From Pleodorina starrii (Eukaryota; Chlorophyta; Chlorophyceae; Chlamydomonadales; Volvocaceae), in assembly GCA_030267565.1 (NCBI GenBank), contig BRXU01000010.1, forward strand, positions 2,910,501 to 2,974,500: DNA of 64,000 nucleotides, written 5' to 3'. Numbering within the stretch: the first letter of the stretch is position 1; every line of letters begins with the position of its first letter. Below, one piece after another: positions 18,720 to 26,178 of this stretch. The position numbers were made by a program, and so were the translations under genes. Below the pieces are notes generated by a model. It saw only the letters and a program-made list of their open reading frames with translations, did no database searches and was not told the origin of the DNA.

Positions 18720-19202
18720 CTACAGGTTGCGAACCATGTATACAGCGGCGGCCAGAAGAATCCACAAGTACAGGATTTGGGCCAGGTTTGTGTTATCCAA
18801 ATCCATCATGGCGTACAAAAGTGTGATGATCAGCACAATGACGCACACCAATACAATGATGCTCAAAACTCGCATGAACGGGTTCATTGTGGCCATGCCA
18901 TACACCTTCTGACCAGCTTCCAGTCGCTTTACCCACGCATCTCTGTCCATCAGCTTGTTCGCCTTCATCCGCAGCATATTGCGCTCAACAAAGTCGAATT
19001 CCTCACGTGTCATGCTACAGGTTTCATCACTGATCTTTCCCAAGCACATCTTACTGTATTGGCTGCGCAGCAGCTCCACAATGCGGTCAACAACAGGGGG
19101 CCGCGGAGACGGGTTCACAGTCACCAGACTGGATGCAAGAGTGGTGACAGCTGTCCCTACGGTTGCCAAGTCCAGAAATGTGGGCCCTGTGTAGGAACTC
19201 AT
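18720..19202 (-). CDS. Membrane protein with two C-terminal transmembrane helices
   Basis: Started at MSSYTGPTFLDLA (19202), the product has 160 residues; an in-frame ATG at 19295 would add a poorly convincing leader. A soluble, helical middle with charged residues (REEFDFVERNMLRMKANKLM) is followed by two hydrophobic helices, FMRVLSIIVLVCVIVLIITL and AQILYLWILLAAAVYMV. This fits a virion or host-membrane tail-anchored protein. The family is not recognised. A TATA-like sequence (aactatacac on the minus strand) lies about 25-35 bp upstream. The stop lies 40 bp upstream of the ABC transporter start. Confidence 0.75.
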   Translation of the reverse strand: MSSYTGPTFLDLATVGTAVTTLASSLVTVNPSPRPPVVDRIVELLRSQYSKMCLGKISDETCSMTREEFDFVERNMLRMKANKLMDRDAWVKRLEAGQKVYGMATMNPFMRVLSIIVLVCVIVLIITLLYAMMDLDNTNLAQILYLWILLAAAVYMVRNL

Positions 19203-19291
19203 TGCATGTGACACAAAAATGCGCCCGTGTATAGTTTGTGTGTGTGTATTAGAAACATTTTGGGCATGCCTGCCAGGCGTTTGATGCAGTG

Positions 19292-20764
19292 TCAAACAGC
19301 CATGGGCATCTTGATAGTCGGGTGTGGATGATAATCGATTAGCTGAAAGTCCGCAAACACAAATTGATCAATATCTGTCTTGTTGGGATTGATTTTCAGC
19401 ACTGGAAAGTGCCGTGGAGTATTTTGGAGCTGTTGTTTGAGTTGGTCTACATGATTGAGGTACACATGTGTGTCGCCCATCATGTGCACTAGCTCCCCAG
19501 CACGTAGGCCCGTCACATGCGCAACCATTCTGGTCAACAGCGCATATGATGCAATATTGAATGGAACTCCCAGACCAACGTCACAGCTCCGCTGGTACAT
19601 GGCACAGCTGAGCTCATTGTTGGCCACGTAAAACTGGCAGAACATGTGACAGGGGGGCAGCGCCATCTCGTGTATGGTGGCTGGGTTCCACGCTGTCATG
19701 ACCATTCGGCGATCATATGGATCTTTCCTCAGTTGAGAGATGATGGTGTGCAGCTGATCCACACCCTTGCCAGTGTAATCCGCGTGCATATCCGTATAAG
19801 CTGCGCCAAAGTGGCGCCACTGGAACCCATACACAGGACCCAGGTCACCAGCCTCCCGCTGGGTTAAACCACGGCCATCCAGGAATTCACGACTGCTGTT
19901 AGCATCCCATATGTGCACATTCCTTTGACGCAACCGGTTGGCGTCTGTGGAACCGCTGATGAACCAGAGCAGCTCTTCCACCACACCCTTCCAAAACACG
20001 CGCTTGGTTGTCAACAATGGAAAGGTGTGGCGTAGGTTGTAGCGAGCCATGCACCCAAATCTAGACAGTGTACCCACACCAGTGCGGTCAGGCCGCAATG
20101 TGCCACGTTCCACGAGTTCCTGGACCAGGTCGAGGTATTGGTACTCGTCATGTCGGGGAGTCAGGGATGGAGGCAGCCACATACATGGAGGCTGCTGCTG
20201 TGGCTGCAACTCGCCACCCATGGGGGACCGGCGGGTGTAGCAGACAAAAGAGAATCGAACACCGTTCTCTATCTCAGGCTCGCTTGCAGTCCAGATGCCA
20301 AACACAGTGTGATCAATGGCCGGGAAGAATGTATCACATTCAAACTCTGTTTCAATCTGTGTAAGGTGGATGGCTGCACACATGGGGTGATTCAGTGCAT
20401 CCTTGTAGACCTGGCCACCACCAACAACAAATACATTTTCAATTTCATCAGCATTGGCTGGGCTTGATGTCAACTTCAGTGCTTCATCCAGGCTGCTGCA
20501 CACCTGTAATATACAACCCAAGTCCCTGCTGCTGATGACAATCACACGTCTACCATACAGGGGGCGGTATTTGCTTGGGATGGACTCCCATGTCTTTCGA
20601 CCCATAATCACTACATTGCATTTAGCTGGGTCCATGGTCTTAGTCGTCAGCTCTCGGAAGTACGCCATATCACTTGGCAATCTCCATCCCGGCAAGCTGC
20701 CATCTTTCCCAATGCCCAGGCTGGGAGTTACAGCGGCCACCACTTGAAATGGTCGCACGGCCAT
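19292..20764 (-). CDS. DHFR-TS: Bifunctional dihydrofolate reductase-thymidylate synthase
   Basis: The 490-residue fusion starts at [12 protein letters not shown] (20764). The DHFR half (about 1-170) shows [12 protein letters not shown], the NADPH-binding [13 protein letters not shown] and [10 protein letters not shown]. The TS half (about 205-490) shows the phosphate-binding arginine in RTGVGT, the nucleophile cysteine in [10 protein letters not shown], the [12 protein letters not shown] nucleotide site and the C-terminal KMPMAV. It makes dTMP and recycles dihydrofolate. The fused form is typical of plants, algae and many protists and occurs in some giant viruses such as mimivirus, so origin from a protist host is likely. 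The nearby TA-rich box tatactgagctc lies about 45-55 bp upstream. Confidence 0.97.
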   Translation of the reverse strand: MAVRPFQVVAAVTPSLGIGKDGSLPGWRLPSDMAYFRELTTKTMDPAKCNVVIMGRKTWESIPSKYRPLYGRRVIVISSRDLGCILQVCSSLDEALKLTSSPANADEIENVFVVGGGQVYKDALNHPMCAAIHLTQIETEFECDTFFPAIDHTVFGIWTASEPEIENGVRFSFVCYTRRSPMGGELQPQQQPPCMWLPPSLTPRHDEYQYLDLVQELVERGTLRPDRTGVGTLSRFGCMARYNLRHTFPLLTTKRVFWKGVVEELLWFISGSTDANRLRQRNVHIWDANSSREFLDGRGLTQREAGDLGPVYGFQWRHFGAAYTDMHADYTGKGVDQLHTIISQLRKDPYDRRMVMTAWNPATIHEMALPPCHMFCQFYVANNELSCAMYQRSCDVGLGVPFNIASYALLTRMVAHVTGLRAGELVHMMGDTHVYLNHVDQLKQQLQNTPRHFPVLKINPNKTDIDQFVFADFQLIDYHPHPTIKMPMAV

Positions 20765-20942
20765 TTTGAATTGAGCTCCTGAGCTCTGCCAAAAAAACCC
20801 ATTATCTTTATACTGAGCTCTAATCGACTTTGCCAAATAAAATTACATTCAGCTTTGTGTTGACACAAAACAACCGATGTACCAACACTGCTACACCTGC
20901 GTTAAGTCGGAAATAGAAACCGAAACATGAAGAAGACAGCTC

Positions 20943-20974
20943 AGGGTTTAGGGTTTAGGGTTTAGGGTTTTAGG
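20943..20974 (+). repeat. Telomere-like (TTTAGGG)n tract inside the transposon
   Basis: About four units: three TTTAGGG and one TTTTAGG follow directly after the codons for MKKTAQ of the transposon ORF. In copies A and C the same point continues with the HTH coding sequence instead. TTTAGGG is the plant and algal-type telomere repeat and TTTTAGGG the Chlamydomonas type. The tract marks a deletion junction and ends in a TAG in frame with the nuclease. Confidence 0.85.
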
Positions 20975-20976
20975 AG

Positions 20977-21819
20977 GTGCCACCAGAGTCCCTCGAGGTG
21001 GGCCTGGATCTCGGACGGGTGCGGATGTTTGCGGCAGCAACGAGCGACAACACGCTCATCTTCATGACCCGAAAGGCGTACTTGTACGCGCAGCGTGACA
21101 AGCGCGCCAAGAAGTGGGAGGCGGAACGCATGGCAGGGGGGACGCCCTGGGGGGCGGCCCTGGCCGCCATGGCGGAGGCGGGTGGCTTCAAGAACCGGGA
21201 CATAGGGAAATGGCAGGCTACGCTCGGCGTGGTTGCGCAGCATGTGGAGACACTACGAGCGGAGCAGCTGCTTCCCAAGGACCGCGCGCTGGCGTGGATG
21301 CGCCGGTTCAGGTGGAAGAAGGCCTTCTTGGAGTGTGGCGTGAAGCGGCTCGTAGAGCCGGCCATAAAGGAGAAGCGACATGTGGTGTTGGGGACGGGAG
21401 ACGCGAAGTTTGCAAGTGGCGGGAAGGGAGAGATCTCGGTGCCGACAGAGGGTTTGCATGCTGCGCTACGCAAGGTGGTCCGCATGCACGGCATCAAGGA
21501 GCTGGTTGAGCAGCACACCATCGACGAGTACAACACCACGAAGTGCTGCTGGCGGTGTGGCGATGTGATGAGGGCTGCGCCCACCACAAGAGCAGACAAT
21601 AGAGGGAGCCTTCGGTACCGGCTGTGTGCCACATGTGGCACCGGAACAGCCGGCAAGCGGAGGAACCGCGACGTCAATGCTGCCCGGAACATTCTGCAGT
21701 TGCTGCAAGCGGAGCGGAGGGGCCTTGCACGGCCAGAGCATATGAGGCGCCCGGAGCGATGGGCACCCGTTGCTCCAAAGCAGCAGAGCAAAAGAAGCAG
21801 GGTGTTGCGGGCAGGCTAA
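20977..21819 (+). pseudogene. Fanzor (TnpB-like) RNA-guided nuclease, N-terminally truncated
   Basis: The 280-codon frame has no ATG at its start (GTG at 20977 follows a TAG). It contains RuvC-I GLDLGRVRMFAAA near residue 10, a central helical region, VVLGTGDAKF, a glutamate in VEQHTIDEYNTTKCC that may be the rearranged RuvC-II residue seen in Fanzors, a zinc ribbon CWRC...CATC and RuvC-III NRDVNAARNIL. Fanzors and TnpB cut DNA guided by an RNA made from the element's end. The missing N-terminus would hold the target-recognition domains, so this copy is probably inactive. Codon use is more GC-rich than neighbouring genes. Confidence 0.85.
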
Positions 21820-21820
21820 G

Positions 21821-21915
21821 GTCGCACGTGGGGCTAGCCCCTTCTTGAGAGAACTGCCTCGGGAGCGGTTGGTGTGTGGATATTCGGTTTCCATTCCCGA
21901 CTTAACCCAGGTGTA
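21821..21915 (+). ncRNA. Candidate Fanzor guide-RNA scaffold (fRNA/omega-RNA)
   Basis: The ~95 bp between the nuclease stop codon and the right end is conserved in copies C (about 30407-30502), D (48.2 kb) and E (52.5 kb), even where no protein is left, and as a relic at 55.8 kb. It can fold: the palindrome GGGGCTAGCCCC, then TTCT-TGAG-AGAA, then CTCGGGAG. In TnpB/Fanzor systems the guide RNA scaffold lies at this place and the guide extends into the flank. That it is transcribed here is inference. Confidence 0.5.
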
Positions 21916-22136
21916 TCAAGACTGTGCCTATGACATCCAACACTGCGACATCAAATACTCTCACTGAGTGAAAGCCTGTCCTCTCTGCTCCAAACATGTG
22001 ACGCAGGCACAGGGCCATAGTCTTGCTTAGATCTTTCTCTGTGGGCGGGGGCATGTCAACACCAGATAGTTTTAGCAAAAGTCATTTAAACGCCAGCTGA
22101 AACCACCATAAAGCAACACATGCAAGCAGAGAAAAC

Positions 22137-23003
22137 ATGATTAAACAGATGCAGTCCCACGACACCCCTCTGCGTTTTCAGTATTTCTCGGATGTACACA
22201 CAGAGTGCTACACGAGCAATCCCAGCAAGCTTGAGCAATTTGACATCAAGGCCAAGGCACCCAACCTCATTCTTGCAGGCGACATTGGCACACCCTTGAG
22301 TGGCACATATGGCGCATTTCTGCATCGACTGTCGCCCATGTTTGAGCGCATCTTTGTAGTAGCAGGGAATCACGAGTATTACTTTTCGCCGCCCGAACTA
22401 GCAGCCGCGGCTCTAGCAAGGGCAGGATCCGCATCGGAGTGGCTGTCCGTTGTGGATGACCAGATTAAAGAGGTCTGCCGCCAGGCCGGGCCAAACATTG
22501 TGTACCTGCAAAACGAGGTTTACAACATGCCGGACACTGACATCAGCATATTTGGCGGCACGTTCTGGACAAACATCTTGCAGAGTGAGCAGCGTGATGT
22601 GCAGGAGCTGGTGAATGACTATAAAATGGTACGTGGGCTCACTGTTGACAAGGTGCGCAACATGCACCATACTGCTTGCATGAAGCTCCGGGAGGCACTT
22701 GATGCGGCCCCTCATAGGCGGTTTGTGGTCATCTCGCATCACATGCCTTCCATGAAGCTCGTGCCCAAGCGTTATTGGGATGGGCCTGTGAACAGTGCAT
22801 ATGCATCTGATGTTGAGATCGCCAGGGATGATAGGATAGTGGCATGGGTGGCAGGCCACACACATACACCCACCCAGATAGGAAAGTTTTACCTGAACCC
22901 AATTGGCTACACACACGAGATAGCAGAATCCCCCCCATCATTCAATCGTTGCCTGGAAGTGGAGCTGGTGGCCACAGAGAGACAGTCCTTTTTTGATCAG
23001 TAG
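22137..23003 (+). CDS. Calcineurin-like metallophosphoesterase
   Basis: The 288-residue protein shows the metallophosphoesterase metal-binding motifs in order: FSDVHTE (D-x-H) near residue 19, AGDIGTP, GNHEYY, SHHMPS and GHTHTPT near the C-terminus. The family hydrolyses phosphomono- or diesters using two metal ions. The substrate cannot be deduced. The layout (one domain, GHTH near the end) is like predicted phosphohydrolases in bacteria and giant viruses. An ATG at 22149 is an alternative start. The gene starts 82 bp from the start of the transposon-split gene on the other strand and is convergent with the PAP2-like gene. Confidence 0.9.
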   Translation: MIKQMQSHDTPLRFQYFSDVHTECYTSNPSKLEQFDIKAKAPNLILAGDIGTPLSGTYGAFLHRLSPMFERIFVVAGNHEYYFSPPELAAAALARAGSASEWLSVVDDQIKEVCRQAGPNIVYLQNEVYNMPDTDISIFGGTFWTNILQSEQRDVQELVNDYKMVRGLTVDKVRNMHHTACMKLREALDAAPHRRFVVISHHMPSMKLVPKRYWDGPVNSAYASDVEIARDDRIVAWVAGHTHTPTQIGKFYLNPIGYTHEIAESPPSFNRCLEVELVATERQSFFDQ

Positions 23004-23049
23004 CAAAAAAGCAAGCAAACAGACCAACAACAACAACAAGTACAACATA

Positions 23050-23715
23050 TCAGCCCAGATATCGGTAACACACGTCCACCACAAAGATGCTGACCAGCAC
23101 ATCAATGCTGTAGTGATTTCGTGTAGCAATGATGAGCAGGCCGTACAAGGCCAACATGCCCGCTGCAGTGAGCAGCACAATTGTATTTGCTGCGCTCACC
23201 ACACGGTGAACCAGAAAGTATGCACAGAGCAGTGCCAGGGCCATGTGGCTGCTGAAGATGAGGTCATGGCAGCTGCCAAAGAGTGTACCGTCTGGGCCAT
23301 GCTTGTCAATGCACATGAGGCTGCTGTCCGGAAGCACTGTCACGGACCGTGTGAGAACCTTTACAAAATACAGCCCCGCGGCCACACGTGCAAAGTCAGC
23401 GAGGAGCCACATGCCTCCTCTCAGGCCCTTGAGCGCCAGGGATGACAGCACAAACGCCACCACCAAAGCGACAATCACAACATCGACCACAATGTGGTAC
23501 TGCCTGAGGTCCGGCAGCGCAGTTTGCAGCATGTCTGGCAACACCGCGCCCGCTGCCAAACGATCCCCCTGTCGTGTCATCCAAGACTGTGTTGCAAAAG
23601 AAAAAATGACAGCTGCCGTTGCGAGTGCCACTGTGAGCACGAGCTTGCGAAGCTGAGCATCTTGGGCGACAGCCGCAGCCATCATCAAGTGGGTGCTCCC
23701 ACCATAGGATGGCAT
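23050..23715 (-). CDS. Sphingomyelin synthase-like (PAP2-fold) membrane enzyme
   Basis: 221 residues with about six hydrophobic helices. Three signature blocks fit the SMS/PAP2_C family: LTRSVTVLPDSSLMC, then GSCHDLIFSSHMALAL and ATRNHYSIDVLVS, giving the expected His-His-Asp triad (H of SSH, H and D of HYSID). The family transfers phosphocholine or related head groups from a phospholipid to ceramide in Golgi or plasma membranes. Which head group is used here is unknown. Giant algal viruses such as coccolithoviruses reprogramme host sphingolipids, so a role in lipid remodelling is plausible. The start lies 69 bp from that of the divergent helicase gene at 23785. Confidence 0.75.
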   Translation of the reverse strand: MPSYGGSTHLMMAAAVAQDAQLRKLVLTVALATAAVIFSFATQSWMTRQGDRLAAGAVLPDMLQTALPDLRQYHIVVDVVIVALVVAFVLSSLALKGLRGGMWLLADFARVAAGLYFVKVLTRSVTVLPDSSLMCIDKHGPDGTLFGSCHDLIFSSHMALALLCAYFLVHRVVSAANTIVLLTAAGMLALYGLLIIATRNHYSIDVLVSIFVVDVCYRYLG

Positions 23716-23756
23716 GGGTGAACAAATGGGGGGATGCTGAGGGATACCCTTGAGAC

Positions 23757-23768
23757 TGTATAATTATT
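23757..23768 (+). promoter_or_regulatory. TATA-like box before the D6/D11-type helicase gene
   Basis: tgtataattatt lies 17-28 bp upstream of the ATG at 23785 in the short divergent spacer shared with the SMS-like gene. Confidence 0.4.
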
Positions 23769-23784
23769 TCGAGCAATATAGCAA

Positions 23785-26178
23785 ATGCCACGTGAGACAC
23801 ACCACAGAGGCCGCAGCACAGCAGCAGACCCACGCTCACACCATGTGAAGTTTGCTTCAAAACTGGCACAGGATGCAAACCTACACAGGCGGGATGTGTT
23901 GCGCAACTACCGCTCATTTGAAGCCAAGCGGGATTCACGCACCATGGACCAGATTTGCAACCCGGACGCCCAGTCCAACAACTTTGAGCTTCAGCCCCAC
24001 CAGATGTTCTTGAGGGATTGGGTGACTGACAAGCACAACCGCTTCCAGTCGATGCTGCTGTACCACCAGATTGGCTCGGGCAAGACGTGCACGAGCATCA
24101 CCATGGTGCTGCAGTGGCTGGAAGCCAATCCCCATGGCCGGGTGCGGGTCCTGCTCCCAGCACGCCTGCGCACAAACTTCTGGGATGAACTCCTGTCCCC
24201 ATGCAGCCAGTTCAAGTACTTTAGTAGGAAAGAGTATCGAGCATACCTCGGGGCGAAGCCAGAAAACCGCAAGCTCATACGCAATCAGCTCATCCGGAGG
24301 TTTGAGGATGACTTTGAGGTCATGTCATTCGAGGGCATGCGCCGGGATGCGGCAGAATATGGGGATGTGCGTGCCTGGGTAAAGGACTTTACAAAGGACA
24401 CGTTCCTGGTGGTGGATGAGGTACACAACCTCCTGACGGCCGATATGGATGAAAAAAAGTATGATGAATTCGTCCAAGAAAATGAAATCCTGCCCCGGAT
24501 GAAGGGTATCAATGGCATGATCTTTCGCTACATCACGCAGTTTGCTCACCGGTCCATGAAGGCCGTCTTCCTGACGGCGACCCCCATATTTGACAATATT
24601 CGGCAGCTCGTCCAGTTGGTGCGCGCCCTGGACCCCTCCTTCAACCCACCGTTGGACGATTCCAAGGCCAAGTTTCGGCTGTCGCACCTGATTGAGCGCT
24701 TGCGTGGGCGTGTGAGCTATTTCCCCGGCACTAGCCCCAGGGCGTACCCACAGGTAGAGCACATTACACACAAGGTGGCTGCCAGTGATGAGCAGGTGCG
24801 GGCCCTGCAAAGGGAGCTTGAAAAGTATCAGGATGCTGATGACTCGTCAGATAGCTTTCTGTCTAGACAGCGAATGATAGGGGTGGCAGTCATGCCTGGC
24901 AGCAAGCCCATTCCCTCCAAACAGGATGTGTATGATGTGGATGACATGGATTTCGATGGCATTGATTTGGATCTCAATGAAGATGATGATGGGCGCATAC
25001 CCATCATGCGCCAGCTGTTCTTGAGGAACATTCCAAAGTATTCGCCCAAAATCAACCTCTTGCTCCAGCTCATTCAAAAGAACCCTGGCAAGCACGTTGT
25101 GTACTCAACATTTATCCAGCAGGGCATCACCAATATAAAGTATGCACTGGAGGTGCAGGGCTGGGTTGACTTCAAGACGGTCGTTGGTGGTCGTGGGCGC
25201 CACAAGGACTACAAGGTGTTTGCTATCTGGGATGGGACCGCCACGGACAACATCAAGAATGCCATCAAGTCACTTGCCAATGATGTTAAAAATATTGATG
25301 GCAAGTACCTGCGCGTGATCCTGGGCAGCGCCTCAATCAAAGAGGGTGTCTCATTCAAGCATGTCCAGCACATGCACTTGCTGGATCCGGTGTGGAACAT
25401 CTCCTCCAAGGAGCAGATTGAGGGCCGTGCGATTCGATTCTGCTCTCACATTGAAGTCCCCGCCAACCACAATGTCCTGAAGCGCAAGGTGGTCGTCCAT
25501 CAGTACAAGCTTGTGTCTGATGCTCTAGAGACTGCGGATGCCAAGATCTATGACACCATCATGCCCAAAAAGGCTGGACTGGTCAAGATTGGGGAGGCCG
25601 CCCTGAGGAGGGTATCGATAGATTATCACCTCTTCAGGCGGCTGTATGAGGACCAGCATTACCCGGTCGACCTGAACCAGCCCGATTCTGCCATGTCGGA
25701 CCTGGGAATCCGCAACCCAGCAAATGGGTACCAAATCGAGGACATTCAAATCATCCACAAGTCAAAGCCCGACAAGGACAAGAACAAGAACTGTAAGCCC
25801 AAGGCCCGGCGCCCAGATGAGTACGACCAGTGCAGGCCTGGGTACGAATCACGTGTGATGCCCACGCATCCCCCTGACAAGTGCTGCTACAAAGTGCGTG
25901 GATATCAGCCGATGCCAAATCCTGGGCTCAGCAGCGGTAACGACAGTGGCATTGACAGTGGCATTGACAGCGGCATTGACAGCGGCTTTGACAGCGGCAT
26001 TGACAGCGGCATTGACAGCGGCTTTGACAGCAGGCCAGCAGCACCACCACCCATCAAAAATTTAAAGTCGTGTCCTGTTGCAAGACGGCCCAATGCAGCA
26101 GGCAAGTGCAACCCTGGCTATGAGTCACGTCTCAACAAATATGACGTGCCCTGCTGTTATGTATCAAAGCGGAGATGA
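23785..26178 (+). CDS. Superfamily 2 helicase of the poxvirus D6/D11 (VETF/NPH-I) type
   Basis: 797 residues. Motif I YHQIGSGKT at 93-101, motif II VVDEVHNL near 210, motif III FLTATPIF near 265, and motif VI EQIEGRAIRFCSH are clear. The segment GSASIKEGVSFKHVQHMHLL before motif VI is typical of the viral D6R/D11L-like helicases that act in early transcription initiation or termination. An acidic insert (DVDDMDFDGIDLDLNEDDD) follows. The C-terminus has two similar cysteine modules of form C..(A)RRP......C.PGYES.......CCY, separated by DSGI/DSGF repeats. The end overlaps the convergent S74 gene by 22 bp. Confidence 0.9.
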   Translation: MPRETHHRGRSTAADPRSHHVKFASKLAQDANLHRRDVLRNYRSFEAKRDSRTMDQICNPDAQSNNFELQPHQMFLRDWVTDKHNRFQSMLLYHQIGSGKTCTSITMVLQWLEANPHGRVRVLLPARLRTNFWDELLSPCSQFKYFSRKEYRAYLGAKPENRKLIRNQLIRRFEDDFEVMSFEGMRRDAAEYGDVRAWVKDFTKDTFLVVDEVHNLLTADMDEKKYDEFVQENEILPRMKGINGMIFRYITQFAHRSMKAVFLTATPIFDNIRQLVQLVRALDPSFNPPLDDSKAKFRLSHLIERLRGRVSYFPGTSPRAYPQVEHITHKVAASDEQVRALQRELEKYQDADDSSDSFLSRQRMIGVAVMPGSKPIPSKQDVYDVDDMDFDGIDLDLNEDDDGRIPIMRQLFLRNIPKYSPKINLLLQLIQKNPGKHVVYSTFIQQGITNIKYALEVQGWVDFKTVVGGRGRHKDYKVFAIWDGTATDNIKNAIKSLANDVKNIDGKYLRVILGSASIKEGVSFKHVQHMHLLDPVWNISSKEQIEGRAIRFCSHIEVPANHNVLKRKVVVHQYKLVSDALETADAKIYDTIMPKKAGLVKIGEAALRRVSIDYHLFRRLYEDQHYPVDLNQPDSAMSDLGIRNPANGYQIEDIQIIHKSKPDKDKNKNCKPKARRPDEYDQCRPGYESRVMPTHPPDKCCYKVRGYQPMPNPGLSSGNDSGIDSGIDSGIDSGFDSGIDSGIDSGFDSRPAAPPPIKNLKSCPVARRPNAAGKCNPGYESRLNKYDVPCCYVSKRR

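Larger units (their letters stand above)
20892..21915 (+). mobile_element. Fanzor-family transposon copy B (longest nuclease-bearing copy)
   Basis: The left end TA-CACCTGCGTTAAGTCGG begins at 20892 and the right end ...CTTAACCCAGGTG-TA ends at 21915. These are imperfect inverted repeats of about 30 bp bounded by TA, as in Tc1/mariner insertions. Inside are a truncated leader (atgaagaagacagctcagg), a telomere-like tract, the RuvC/zinc-ribbon coding region and the conserved 3' segment. The HTH half present in copies A and C is missing. The insertion interrupts a small membrane-protein gene. Confidence 0.92.
20820..22054 (-). pseudogene. Small membrane protein gene split by transposon copy B
   Basis: From the ATG at 22054 a coding-like frame (MPPPTEKDLSKTMALCLRHM, then GFHSVRVFDVAVLDVIGTVLI) runs 47 codons to the element's TA at 21914. 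Immediately beyond the other TA (20892) the same frame resumes (AVLVHRLFCVN) for 23 codons to a TAG at 20820. Leaving out the 1,022 inserted bases gives exactly 71 codons including the stop. The hydrophobic segment DVAVLDVIGTVLIAVLV spans the insertion point. It resembles small conserved virion membrane proteins of giant viruses; that assignment is from memory of the pattern only. Confidence 0.7.

Noticed and set aside
20970..21791. Minus-strand ORF of 273 codons over the Fanzor nuclease
   Set aside because: Antisense of GC-rich coding sequence; the plus strand has the RuvC and zinc motifs.
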